Of a stretch of DNA of 64,000 nt, positions 48,723 to 59,400 are shown in pieces. Location: NCBI GenBank assembly GCA_903913865.1, contig CAIWMU010000127.1:62001-126000 (forward strand). Direction: 5' to 3'. This stretch comes from an uncultured Verrucomicrobia subdivision 3 bacterium. Its GTDB lineage: Bacteria > Verrucomicrobiota > Verrucomicrobiia > Limisphaerales > UBA8199. Each line of letters opens with the position of its first letter. The stretch's first letter is position 1. A program made the position numbers and the translations under genes. The notes under the pieces are model-generated. The model ran no database searches, was not told the origin of the DNA, and was given only the letters and a program-made list of their open reading frames with translations.

Positions 48723-49787
48723 ATGCTGCAAACCTTGACAAACGAACTGGGCCGGGGGAGGCATCTGACGGATGATCAGGTGCGGGACGCCATTGTCTGC
48801 CTGACCGACGAACACATTCCGGTCGTCACCAAGGCGGATTTTCTCACCGCTCTGGCGCGCAAGGGGGAAACGATCGGGGAAATAGCGGGTTTTGTCAGGG
48901 AGTTGCGTGGGCGCAGCATCGCACCGTTGTTGGATGAGGGGATCCGGGGCGGGACCCTGCTGGATGTCGTGGGGACGGGGGGGGATCGGCTGAGCACATT
49001 TAACATTTCGACGACTGTTGCGCTGCTGGCGGCGGCAGCCGGGGTCTGCGTCGTGAAGCATGGAAACCGTGGAAGCACTTCACCTGTGGGTAGTGCCGAT
49101 GTGATGGAGGCGCTCGGAATTCCGTTTGATTTGGGGGCGGATCAGGTGGGGGCTTTTCTGGTCCGCCACCGTTTTGCCTTCTTCTTTGCCCCGAAATACC
49201 ATCCCGCATTCCGGCACATTGTTCCCGCCAGAAAACTGTGTGCGGAGCGGGGGCAGGGAACCATTTTCAACTTTCTTGGGCCATTGCTGAATCCCGCCCG
49301 GCCGGATGTGATGCTGGTTGGGGTTTCGAGGCCGGACTTGTGCGAACCGCTGGCCAAAGTCCTCCAATCGGTGGGGGTGCGCCGCGCCATGGTGGTGTGC
49401 GGTTCGGTGCCAATGGCTGATGGAACGGTTCGGCATCTGGATGAACTTTCCAGCCTGGGGCCGACAACGATTGCGGAGTTCCATCAGGACCATGCTTTTT
49501 GCGTTTCTGCGCTCGATCCCTCATCGTTTCCCATCCAACCGGTCTGTTTGGAGGATCTCAAAGGGGGGGGGCGGGAGGAGAACGCGGGTTTGATCAAAGC
49601 GGTGTTGAAGGGGGATGACCGTGGTCCCCGCCGGGATGTCGTCCTGCTGAACGCGGCGGCGGCCCTCTTTGTGGCCGGGAGGGCGATGAGCCTGACCGAA
49701 GGATGGGAAGTGGCTGCTTCGACCATCGACAGCGGGGCGGCCTGGAGTAAATTCCTGGAGTTGGTCGCCTTGACGCCCCCCCGCTAG
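48723..49787 (+). CDS. trpD: Anthranilate phosphoribosyltransferase
   Basis: LDVVGTGGDRLSTFNISTTVALLAAAAGVCVVKHGNRGSTSPVGSADVMEALGI...FFAPKYHPAFRHIVPARKLCAERGQGTIFNFLGPLLNPARP. Confidence 0.95.
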   Translation: MLQTLTNELGRGRHLTDDQVRDAIVCLTDEHIPVVTKADFLTALARKGETIGEIAGFVRELRGRSIAPLLDEGIRGGTLLDVVGTGGDRLSTFNISTTVALLAAAAGVCVVKHGNRGSTSPVGSADVMEALGIPFDLGADQVGAFLVRHRFAFFFAPKYHPAFRHIVPARKLCAERGQGTIFNFLGPLLNPARPDVMLVGVSRPDLCEPLAKVLQSVGVRRAMVVCGSVPMADGTVRHLDELSSLGPTTIAEFHQDHAFCVSALDPSSFPIQPVCLEDLKGGGREENAGLIKAVLKGDDRGPRRDVVLLNAAAALFVAGRAMSLTEGWEVAASTIDSGAAWSKFLELVALTPPR

Positions 49788-49827
49788 GCTGGTACGGTGC
49801 TGCCGCTCATGGTTGCTTGTTTACATT

Positions 49828-50205
49828 ATGACATCTGAGCAGGGGCCTTATCTATTTTTGACCCTGCTGGGGGTTGCGGCGCTGTTGTTTGCGCTCACAC
49901 CCCTTGCTCTTGCCTGGCTCTGGGCACGCGTGTTCTCCCCTGCGAAGCCGGGGTTGGACAAGAACTCCATTTATGAGTGCGGCCTCGAGTCAAAGGGGGA
50001 TGCCTGGGTGCCGTTTCGATCGGAATATTACCTCTATGCGATCATCTTTCTGGTTCTGGATGTGGAGACCCTGTTTCTGATGCCGTTTGCGGTCTCCTTC
50101 AGCGGGCTTTCCACCGGGGCCGTTCTGGCGATGCTGGTATTTCTGCTGTTGCTTGTGGAGGGGCTGGTCTGGGCGTGGGGCAAAGGTGTGTTGAATTGGA
50201 AATGA
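49828..50205 (+). CDS. nuoA: NADH-quinone oxidoreductase subunit A
   Basis: [50 protein letters not shown]. Confidence 0.95.
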   Translation: MTSEQGPYLFLTLLGVAALLFALTPLALAWLWARVFSPAKPGLDKNSIYECGLESKGDAWVPFRSEYYLYAIIFLVLDVETLFLMPFAVSFSGLSTGAVLAMLVFLLLLVEGLVWAWGKGVLNWK

Positions 50206-50236
50206 AGCCGGTTCGTTGCAACCCATTTTGAACACC

Positions 50237-50857
50237 ATGGACGAACAACTCCGCCACGAGCTTGGGAGACAGGGGATTTTTGTCACAACCCTGGAGGAAC
50301 TCTACAATTGGGGCCGCAAGAATTCACTCTGGCCGCTGGGCTTTGGTCTTGCTTGTTGTGCCATCGAAATGATCGCCACATCCATGGCCCGGTTCGATCT
50401 GGCCCGCTTTGGTGCCGAGGTCTTCCGGCCCTCACCGAGGCAGGCCGACCTGATGATTGTGGCCGGAACGGTCACCAAGAAGATGGCTCCCCAGGTGGTG
50501 CGTCTTTACAACCAGATGGCCGAGCCGAAGTATGTCATCGCCATGGGTGCCTGCGCCATTTCTGGTGGTCCTTTCAAACAGGGTTACAACGTGCTGAAGG
50601 GAATAGACCGGTATCTTCCCGTGGATGTTCACATTCCGGGGTGCCCTCCACGTCCCGAGGCCCTCTTGGACGCGTTCATGGCTCTGCAACAGAAGATTGC
50701 CCAACAATCGTTGACCGGGGAGCATCGCCCCCGGCATTTGAGGGCCGATGTCCCCGGTGAATTTCCGGTGCCGGTATTCGGCGCCCACGATCTGCAACCG
50801 CCGAGCAACCCGCAGGTGTGGTCCGCGCCGCAGATGCGGCGGGGGGAGGGGGCGTGA
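50237..50857 (+). CDS. nuoB: NADH-quinone oxidoreductase subunit B
   Basis: [57 protein letters not shown]...[18 protein letters not shown]. Confidence 0.97.
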   Translation: MDEQLRHELGRQGIFVTTLEELYNWGRKNSLWPLGFGLACCAIEMIATSMARFDLARFGAEVFRPSPRQADLMIVAGTVTKKMAPQVVRLYNQMAEPKYVIAMGACAISGGPFKQGYNVLKGIDRYLPVDVHIPGCPPRPEALLDAFMALQQKIAQQSLTGEHRPRHLRADVPGEFPVPVFGAHDLQPPSNPQVWSAPQMRRGEGA

Positions 50858-50867
50858 GGGCGTTCTG

Positions 50868-51497
50868 ATGGAAACTCTGGAACAGATCAAAGCCCGTGCT
50901 GAGGCGGCCGTCCCCGGTGCCATTCTGGGGATCCTGCTGAATAGCAGCCCATCGGCACAGCACTCCCTGGTCGTGGACAACGAACATGCCCTGGCCGTGG
51001 CTGGATTCCTAAGAGATGATCCTCAATTGCGGCTGGATTACCTTTCCAATGCAACCGGGGTGGACTGGCTGGATCGGGAGGTGAAGGAGTCGAATATCAC
51101 CCGCCAGGTGGTGGATGGGGTGGAACGTGATATTGAGGTGACCTCCGTTCGGGTCGTGCCCGGCTATCTGGAAGCTGTTTATCACCTGTATTCCATGGAA
51201 TTAAGGCACGGCCCGGTGATCCTGCGGCTGCGCACGGGAAACCGCTCCGATCTCGTGCAAATTCCCTCACTCACACCCCTGTGGCGCGGGGCGGAGTTTC
51301 AGGAGCGGGAGATTTACGATCTCTATGGGATACAGTTTACCGGGCATCCGGACCTCCGCCGCATTCTGATGTGGGACGGGTTCGAAGATCATCCCATGCG
51401 CAAGGACTACGTTGATCCGGACGATTTTGAATACGAGCCGACACCCCATGACGAGGTGCTGGAGCGGGCGGCGAGGCATTATCCGACAACCAAATGA
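50868..51497 (+). CDS. nuoC: NADH-quinone oxidoreductase subunit C
   Basis: [50 protein letters not shown]. Confidence 0.96.
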   Translation: METLEQIKARAEAAVPGAILGILLNSSPSAQHSLVVDNEHALAVAGFLRDDPQLRLDYLSNATGVDWLDREVKESNITRQVVDGVERDIEVTSVRVVPGYLEAVYHLYSMELRHGPVILRLRTGNRSDLVQIPSLTPLWRGAEFQEREIYDLYGIQFTGHPDLRRILMWDGFEDHPMRKDYVDPDDFEYEPTPHDEVLERAARHYPTTK

Positions 51498-52699
51498 CGC
51501 CTGATCATGCACATCAGAAAGCGGGTGGGGGAGGGGAAGGAACCCTGCCACAGGCATGGGGGGGGCCCTCTTATGAACTGCGATCCAGCCCGGAGGGAGA
51601 TGGCGGGCTGCTGGAGATTTCGATGGGGCCGCAGCACCCTTCCACCCACGGGGTTTTCCGGATGGATGTGGTTCTGGATGGCGAGCGGGTGGTGAAACTC
51701 AAGCCGGTGTTCGGCTACCTGCACCGGAACCATGAGAAAATCGGGGAAGGCACGACTTACCTGGGCTCAATGCCCTACACGGACCGGTTGGACTACTTTT
51801 GTTCCCTGACCAACAACTGGGCCTACGCACTGGCTGTCGAGAAACTGGCGGGGTTGGAAGCGCCGGAAAGGGCCCAATACATCCGGGTGATCACCGCTGA
51901 GTTGACCCGGCTGCAAAACCACGCATGCCTGGGAGGGTTCCTGCTGCAGGACATGGGAGCCAGTGGCACACCGTTGATGTATGCCTTCCGTGAGCGGGAG
52001 AAGATCCTTGATCTTTTTGAATCCCTGACCGGGGCCCGGATGATGTGCAATTACATGCGCTTCGGTGGTTGCAGGTGCGATCTGCCCCCCGGGTGGCTGG
52101 AGCAGGCGCGAACGGTGGTTGCGGAATTCCCCAAATTCCTGGATGAGTTTGAATCGCTTCTGAACGGGAACGAAATTCTGATGTCCCGGACACAGGGGGT
52201 GGGGGTGTTGCCACGAGACTTGGCCATCAACGCCAGCATCACTGGTCCCGTGCTGCGGGCCAGCGGGGTGAATTATGACATCCGCAAGGCTGAGCCCTAT
52301 GGCATTTATGACCGGTTCCAATTCCGCGTGCCGCTGGGGGATCACGGGGATGTGTATGACCGTTACATGATGCGGGTGCTGGAGATGCGCGAATCGATCA
52401 AGATTCTCGAACAGGCGATGGCGGCCATACCCGGCGGACCGATCATGGATCCGAAGGCCAAAATTCGCGGGTTCAGGCCCAAAGCCGGTGAGGCTTACGG
52501 GCGCATTGAAGGGCCCAAAGGGGAACTGGGTTTCTATCTCATTAGCGATGGATCGCCAAACCCCTGCCGTTATCGGGTGCGTCCCCCCAGCTTTATCAAT
52601 CTGACAGTTCTTGAGGATATGTGTCTGGGCCATCACGTGGCGGATGTGGTGGTCATTTTGGGGAGTGTGGATATTGTTCTGGGAGAGGTGGACCGGTGA
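51494..52699 (+). CDS. nuoD: NADH-quinone oxidoreductase subunit D
   Basis: [42 protein letters not shown]...[39 protein letters not shown]...[16 protein letters not shown]. Confidence 0.97.
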   Translation: MTPDHAHQKAGGGGEGTLPQAWGGPSYELRSSPEGDGGLLEISMGPQHPSTHGVFRMDVVLDGERVVKLKPVFGYLHRNHEKIGEGTTYLGSMPYTDRLDYFCSLTNNWAYALAVEKLAGLEAPERAQYIRVITAELTRLQNHACLGGFLLQDMGASGTPLMYAFREREKILDLFESLTGARMMCNYMRFGGCRCDLPPGWLEQARTVVAEFPKFLDEFESLLNGNEILMSRTQGVGVLPRDLAINASITGPVLRASGVNYDIRKAEPYGIYDRFQFRVPLGDHGDVYDRYMMRVLEMRESIKILEQAMAAIPGGPIMDPKAKIRGFRPKAGEAYGRIEGPKGELGFYLISDGSPNPCRYRVRPPSFINLTVLEDMCLGHHVADVVVILGSVDIVLGEVDR

Positions 52700-52741
52700 T
52701 GTGTTCCGATCCGGCGCCGCCAGATAACAAATGAAGCTCAG

Positions 52742-53368
52742 ATGTTAGGCACAGGCATATTAAAAGGCATGGTAGAGACCGGCCGGAACTTCCTCGGCAG
52801 CTATGTGAGCGAGGACCGGTTGGTCACTGTCCAATACCCCGAGCAGCGCATTCCCCGGCAGGAGGCGGCGCGCAGTTTTCCATTTCTTGTGTTTGATGGG
52901 AGCGATCCCGTGTGGGGCTTGCGCTGTGTGGCCTGTCAGATCTGTGAAAAGGAGTGCCCTCCTAAGTGCATCTACATCATCAAGGACAGCCTCCGGAAGG
53001 CGGACCACATCGGCAAGATGCAGTTCCAACCCCGGGTGTTCGACATAGACATCTCCGTCTGCATGAGTTGCCAGATCTGCGTGGAGGTCTGCCCTTTCGA
53101 TGCGATCAAGATGGATGTGGAGGTGGATTTCAGCACGGGCGACCGCTTTGGCGGGCTGCTCATGAACAAGCAACGCCTTGCAAAGCCCAATTCCTATTTT
53201 CATAAAATTCACCCTTCCGATGCTTCGGAGGTGGATGGGAGGCTCGCGGCTGATCGGTTGAAGGCGCAGGCAAAGGCCAAAGCGGACGCCGAGGCGAAGG
53301 GCAAACCTGCCGCCGGTCCGGCGGGCAAAAGTTTTGCTGTTGGAAAAGCCGGAACCGGTTCCGCATGA
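52742..53368 (+). CDS. nuoI: NADH-quinone oxidoreductase subunit I-like 2x[4Fe-4S] protein
   Basis: CVACQICEKECPPKCIYI and CMSCQICVEVCPFDAIKMD; N-terminal YPEQRIP; Ala/Lys-rich tail. Confidence 0.93.
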   Translation: MLGTGILKGMVETGRNFLGSYVSEDRLVTVQYPEQRIPRQEAARSFPFLVFDGSDPVWGLRCVACQICEKECPPKCIYIIKDSLRKADHIGKMQFQPRVFDIDISVCMSCQICVEVCPFDAIKMDVEVDFSTGDRFGGLLMNKQRLAKPNSYFHKIHPSDASEVDGRLAADRLKAQAKAKADAEAKGKPAAGPAGKSFAVGKAGTGSA

Positions 53369-53801
53369 CCTTGTGAAACGCACGATTCTTGTTTCGGTTG
53401 GGTGGATGCTCACTGTTGCCCTCTTTTACTTTTTGATGGGTGTGCTGGAGACCTACTGGAACCTGATGGATTGGAGCCCCTCGGTCGACTTTCTGAGCAT
53501 CTCCCTGCTGGGGGGGCTTGTGTTGATGCAGTTTACGAGTTGGTTGCTGGCCCGGGTATCCTGTGGCACGTGCGCCCGCTGGATGGGTGGATTTGCATGT
53601 CTCAGCTTGCTGGTATTGGGCCTCTATCTCGCCTTTCCCGAGCGGCTGGGGTCCGGTTTGTTCGGACGCACATCCCCGAGCGCCGCATGGTACCGGTGGG
53701 GTCGGATGATCCTTCTCGCCTTGCCCGGTCTTTGTTGGGTTGCCTGTTCCCGGCGCAAGCCGGTTGAGGTGGTGGAAAAGGTCCCGTCACAAATCGCATG
53801 A
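53334..53801 (+). CDS. Small multi-TM hypothetical membrane protein (GTG 53373 an alternative start)
   Basis: Four hydrophobic stretches; sits directly after nuoI; ATGA overlap with the downstream gene. Confidence 0.6.
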   Translation: MLLEKPEPVPHDLVKRTILVSVGWMLTVALFYFLMGVLETYWNLMDWSPSVDFLSISLLGGLVLMQFTSWLLARVSCGTCARWMGGFACLSLLVLGLYLAFPERLGSGLFGRTSPSAAWYRWGRMILLALPGLCWVACSRRKPVEVVEKVPSQIA

Positions 53802-54535
53802 AAACAAAAATGAACGCACACACGACCATGCTGTCCTCAATAACCCTGGCTGCCAGGCGGTGCCTCTCGCTTGCATCTGTCCTCATGCTGGCGTTGGTCC
53901 TGGCGGGATGCGCAACCGTGGTGCCCAACACCCTCTCGACGCACGATTCATCCAGATGGGCGAAAGAGATTGCCGGGATGACGGCTTCGGATGTCACCAA
54001 CCTGCCACCGCAAGGGGGCATCGTCTTTGTGGGCAGCTCCAGTGTCCGCCTTTGGAAGACACTGTCGGCCGATTTCCCGGGTTATCCCGTGATCAACCGC
54101 GGGTTTGGAGGATCGCAGATTGCTGATTCAGTCCACTATGCGGACCGGATCATCAAACCGTACCATCCCCGCCAGGTTGTGATTTATGCCGGGGGCAACG
54201 ACATTGCTGCGGGGAAGGATCCGAAGCTGGTCTTTGGGGATTTTGTCGCGCTGGCTGAGCGGATCCACAAGGACAATCCCCGGGCGAAGATCTCATTCAT
54301 GAGCGTTGGGCCAAGCCCGTCCCGCTGGTCCCAGGTGGTCAGAGTGCGGGAATTGAACCGGCTCGCGGCGGAATATTGTCGGAAGCACCATCTGGATTTT
54401 ATCAATGTGTTCCCTTTGATGCTTGGGCCTGATGGGTTGCCCAAGCCGGACATTTTTGTGGCAGACCGACTCCATATGAACCCGAAAGGTTACGCGATCT
54501 GGCGGGAGGCGGTTGGACCACATCTGGTGCGCTGA
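53798..54535 (+). CDS. SGNH/GDSL-family hydrolase, lipoprotein
   Basis: LMLALVLAGCATVV lipobox; IVFVGSSSVRLWKTL; VINRGFGGSQIAD; VVIYAGGNDIAAGK; DRLHMNPKGYAIW. Confidence 0.88.
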   Translation: MKTKMNAHTTMLSSITLAARRCLSLASVLMLALVLAGCATVVPNTLSTHDSSRWAKEIAGMTASDVTNLPPQGGIVFVGSSSVRLWKTLSADFPGYPVINRGFGGSQIADSVHYADRIIKPYHPRQVVIYAGGNDIAAGKDPKLVFGDFVALAERIHKDNPRAKISFMSVGPSPSRWSQVVRVRELNRLAAEYCRKHHLDFINVFPLMLGPDGLPKPDIFVADRLHMNPKGYAIWREAVGPHLVR

Positions 54536-54627
54536 GGGCCGACCTGGAGGATTCCCGGCTCCCCGGGGAGTTCCTCCTGCAGCAGCCTTGATTTGACACC
54601 GGTCCTGCAAACTGGTTGATTCAGATC

Positions 54628-55875
54628 ATGACAACTCCAACCACTCCTCGAACCGGGGCAAATCCGGCATCCGCACTGTCACGCCGCCAATTCATCGCCA
54701 GCACCGGGGCGTCATTGGTAGCCATCAACTTGCTTCGTCCGGGCCTTGTCGGGGGATCTGAGGCGAACTCGAAGATCGACATTGGCCTGATCGGTTGCGG
54801 TGGTCGTGGGCGGTGGATCGCCGACCTGTTTCGCAAGAATGGGAACTACAACATTGTGGCCCTGGCAGACTATTTCAAGGACCCTGTGGATCAGGCCGGG
54901 AAGCAGTTTGATGTGCCGGAAAGCTGCCGGTTCACCGGGTTGTCCGGTTACAAGAAGTTGCTCGGGCAGAAGTTGGACGCCGTGGTTATCGAGACACCTC
55001 CCTACTTTCACCCGGAGCAGGCAGCGACCGCAGTTCAGGCCGGGAAACATGTCTATCTTGCCAAGCCGATCGCCGTGGATGTTCCCGGTTGTCTTACGGT
55101 GGAGGAAAGCGGCAGGCTCGCCACCAGCGCAAAGCTGTGCTTTCAGGTCGATTTCCAGACCCGTGCCAACAAGCTGTATCAGGATGCGATCGGGCGGATG
55201 CACCAGGGGGAACTCGGAAAGTTGGTCTCCCTTGAGGCGAACTACCACTGTGGTGCAACGTGGGACCATATGGACACGGTTCTGCGCCAGAATCCGGCCG
55301 ATCCGGAAGTCCGTCTGAAGGCGTGGGGGGTGAGCCGCCTCCTGTCTGGCGACATCATCACCGAGCAGAACATTCACGCGCTCGATGTCGCCTGCTGGAT
55401 GATGAACGCCAATCCTGTGAAAGCCTGGGGAACCGGCGGGCGGACCCGCGGGTTTTTGGGCGATTGCTGGGACCATTTTTCAGTGGTGTTCACCTTTCCG
55501 AACGACCTGCAGGTGAGTTTTGCGTCCCATCAATCCGGTTTTGGTTACGACGATATCATGTGCCGGGCTTTCGGACTCAAAGGCACCGTGGACACCCATT
55601 ACTTTGGGAACGTCATGATCAAGACCACGGACTACTACAACTCCGCGTCTGTGGGCAATCTCTACACGGATGGGGCTGTGACGAACATCGGAACCTTCCA
55701 CGACAACATCGTGAAGGGGGACCACTCGAATCCATCTGTGGCCCCCAGCGTCCGCAGCAACCTGACCACCATTCTGGGCCGGACGGCTGCATACCGGGGG
55801 GAGGTAGTGACCTGGGATCAGATGATGCGCAAGAAAGAGGCCTTCAAGCCGGACCTCAAGGGTCTGAAGGCGTGA
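54628..55875 (+). CDS. Tat-exported Gfo/Idh/MocA family oxidoreductase
   Basis: SRRQFIASTGASLVAINLLRPGLVGG; IDIGLIGCGGRGRWIADLF...VVIETPPYFHPEQAATAVQAGKHVYLAKPIAVD. Confidence 0.93.
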   Translation: MTTPTTPRTGANPASALSRRQFIASTGASLVAINLLRPGLVGGSEANSKIDIGLIGCGGRGRWIADLFRKNGNYNIVALADYFKDPVDQAGKQFDVPESCRFTGLSGYKKLLGQKLDAVVIETPPYFHPEQAATAVQAGKHVYLAKPIAVDVPGCLTVEESGRLATSAKLCFQVDFQTRANKLYQDAIGRMHQGELGKLVSLEANYHCGATWDHMDTVLRQNPADPEVRLKAWGVSRLLSGDIITEQNIHALDVACWMMNANPVKAWGTGGRTRGFLGDCWDHFSVVFTFPNDLQVSFASHQSGFGYDDIMCRAFGLKGTVDTHYFGNVMIKTTDYYNSASVGNLYTDGAVTNIGTFHDNIVKGDHSNPSVAPSVRSNLTTILGRTAAYRGEVVTWDQMMRKKEAFKPDLKGLKA

Positions 55876-55934
55876 GCCGCGCAGGGCGGATCAATTGCGC
55901 ACTCAGTTCCGTGGTCCTTGCCGACAGTCAGGAA

Positions 55935-55960
55935 GCTGGTGATCCACGTGGATCACCAGC
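55935..55960. repeat. 26-bp perfect palindrome
   Basis: GCTGGTGATCCAC|GTGGATCACCAGC, 13-bp arms, no spacer. Confidence 0.95.
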
Positions 55961-56467
55961 GATGCGTCCTGCAATCCTGAGGGTGTGCAGCCGTTCGCAA
56001 TTGGTGGCCACGGATGAGTTTGCAAGTTCCCTGCTGCAGGCCACTTGAATCGTGGGCGCTGGGCGGATTTGCGTGTCTCATCGCAGGGTCGGACGGCGAG
56101 CTTCTGATTCCGGTCGGGGTGGGTCAGGCACCCCGCTGCTGGGGTGTGGTTCACATACGCTGCTTATTGTCAGTCTTCCTCCATGAAAGCACGCGACAGC
56201 AGCTTGTTCGGGGTGTGTCATTAATTGTTAGGATTTTAAAAAATGGACGCTTGACACTTACGCTCTTACAGGGGGAATATGGTCGATAGCATACTAATCA
56301 CACGCAGCGCCAGCTGGAACTTCATAACTGGAGTATCGCGTCTGGGAATGGGCTTTTGTCCGGCTGTGGAGTGACTACCCATGCGAAAATGATTCTGACT
56401 TCGCAACTGGAATTGATTTGAGGTCAGAAAAAGGAAGAAGACGGAAACAACAACAAAAAAGTTCATC

Positions 56468-59400
56468 ATGAAACCTAAATACACACTAAAGCTGGCGGCG
56501 GCTTTGACTGCCTGCCTTGCAGGAACTGCCGTTCAGGCGCAGATCACCGATGGTCTGGTCGTTCACCTGCCATTTGACAATGCCTACACCAACAGTCGTG
56601 CCAACGGGATTGACGGGACGCCGGTGGGTACCCCGACCTTTGGCCCCGGCAAAATCGGCCAATCTGTGGCGGTAACCACGATCCGTGATGGATCAGTCAT
56701 CAACTATGTCACGTTGGGGTACCCCGACCTTCTCAAATTCGGGTCGGTGCGGGACGGGACTGCTGTGGATTTCTCGATCGCATTCTGGTGCAATTACACA
56801 AACCAGATTGACGACCCTGCCTTCATTTCGAACAAGGACTGGGGCTCCAGCAACAATCGCGGGTGGGGAATTTTCACCCAGGGGGGCGGAGCCACGCGGA
56901 TTAACACAACCGACGATACCGGTTCTGGTGGAAAACAGAACACGACATCGACACCGGTGGTCCGAGATGGAAACTGGCATCATATGGTGGTCACCTGGGT
57001 GCGCACCAACGCCGTTGCGGTTTATGTGGACGGGGCACCCGTCACATCAAGTTCGCTTTTGAACGTGCTTGGAACGGTTGACACGGATGACCTCGGTTAT
57101 TCCGTAAACATTGGTGAGGATGGAACAGGCGGTTACACCGACGGTGGAAGTGCCGAGATGACGGATGTTCGCTTAGACGATCTGGGAATCTGGCGGCGGG
57201 CGATCAGCCCGGGCGAGGTGTCTGCAATTTATACTGCCGGTCTGGGGGGCACGAATCTGGCGAAGGTGCCGGCGATCGTGAACCCATACCTGAACGCATC
57301 ATCTCCAGCGAACGGCGACAGTGCGGTCGCGCCGAATCGGGCGAAGTTAACCGCTGCATTGACCGAAGGGTTGAATGCCGTTGGCGCTGGATCGATCAGC
57401 CTCAGCCTAAACGGGGTTTCCGTGCCTGTGACGACTTCCAAGGTCGGATCGGTTACCACGGTGACCTATGCAAACACCGGGCTTCTGCCGATGGGTCCGA
57501 ACACCATGCGGTTGGTCTTTGGGAACAATGCATCCCCGCAGAGGCTTTTCACCAACACCTGGACTTTCTCCGTGGCCTCCTATCTGGCGCTGACCGCGGA
57601 AGACCGTGTGACGCCCGATGTTTCCAAGCCGGGATTTGTGTTCAACATTTTTGCCAATCAGGCGAATCAGGTGAACACCACATTCCGCACGGAAGCTGCA
57701 CTGGCGGGACAGTTGGTGGATGTGAACGGCGACGCTCTTGCGAATCTGGCCGATCCGAACGCTCAGGGGATTGCCCTGAATGTGGGCAGCACACCGGTTC
57801 AGGCGAACGATCCGGTCAAGTTTGAAATTGCTTCGACGATCAACCTGAATGTCGCTGGCGGCAACAGCGTGGGTAACTTCCCGAACGACGACCAGATGCC
57901 TGGTCTGCCCTCGACTGATTATGTGAACAATGGTGCCTCCGCTGAGATTTTGACCTACATCAATCTTCCAGCCGGTCTCACCGTGATGGGAGTGAACAGC
58001 GATGATGGTTTCCGGACCTTGACCGGGAAACAGGCGCAGGACTCGCTCCATGCAAAGGTTGCCGGGGAATTTGATGGGGGACGTGGCTCGGCTGACACGA
58101 TCTTCTATGTGAACGTGACGCAGGCGGGAGTCTATGCCTTCCGTACCACATGGGAAAATGGGAATAGCAGCGGCATGATTGAATGGTTCACTGTCAAGGC
58201 CGATGGCACCAAGGTGTTGGTCAATGATACCGCCAATGGCGGGCTTGCAGCCTATCGGGCCATCACAGGTGCCACACAGCCGTATGTGAAGTTTGTCTCC
58301 CCGGCACCGGTTCCGCGCCAGGTTAATCAGCCGAGCAGGACAGTCTCCATCGTTCTGGCCGATGGATCAACCGCAGTGGATACCGCTTCGATCGTTCTCA
58401 AGATTGATGGCGCTGTGGTTCCCGCAACCCCTGTGCGGTCTGGAGGTTCAGTGGTCGTGAAGTATGCGCCGACTGCAGTTCAGTTCCCGGAAGAACAACA
58501 TCAGGCGCTATTGACGTTCAAAAATGTGGGAGCCACCTACAGCAGCGAGACAAAGTGGACTTTCCAGAATCTGAAAAACGTCGTCCTTCCGGCCGCTTCG
58601 GTGTTTGAAAGCTTTGATTCCTATGCTGACGGCAGCATTCCCACCGGCTGGGCTGAAACAAACTACACTTCGACTGATACTGCGGGTCTGGATCTCAACG
58701 ACCTTAGCTCTGACACATATAAAGGTTGGGTGGTGGTGAGCCGGGATCTGCTGTCGACTCTCAAGGGACGGATTTTCAACGGTCCAGCGGTTGGCCAGGT
58801 CTCAAATGGCGTGCCGGTGGACAGTCTTGCCTCGGGCAGCATGCTCTATGCCGAGTCTGACGTGCGCGGTGGGCGTCAGATCCAGTTCATCTATACGAAG
58901 CCCTACAACCTTTCGGCTCTTCAAAATGTTGCCGTTGGTTATGCCAACCTCTATGAGCAAAATCAGAACAGCAGTGGCTCTGTGGAGTATTCGGTGGATG
59001 GTGGCAAGAACTGGCTTCCTGTGGCCTATTACCTGGACTACACAGATGGGGGTGGCGATATCCGCCTCAGCGCGGACGGCACTGTTGATGCCGTTCAGAC
59101 GTTCAACACGGCAACAGCCGAGGTTGGAGTCTGGACCGTTGACGGTGTGCAGCACGGCGGCAGCTATGGTGCCGGCATTGCGGCACCCATCACTCAGGGT
59201 TTGGGCCGGTTCGTTGCTCCCCGGGTGAACGACGACAGCATCGAGGGCAAGCGGATTGAAATTCACAGGTTGCCGCTGGCTGGTGGAAAGTCCGACGTGC
59301 GTCTGCGGTTCAGCCAGCTGGGTAATGGAAGCTGGTATTTTGGCATCGACGACCTCGGGTTCTACAACGTTCCGGCGCCTGCTGCTTCCCGGCTGACTCT

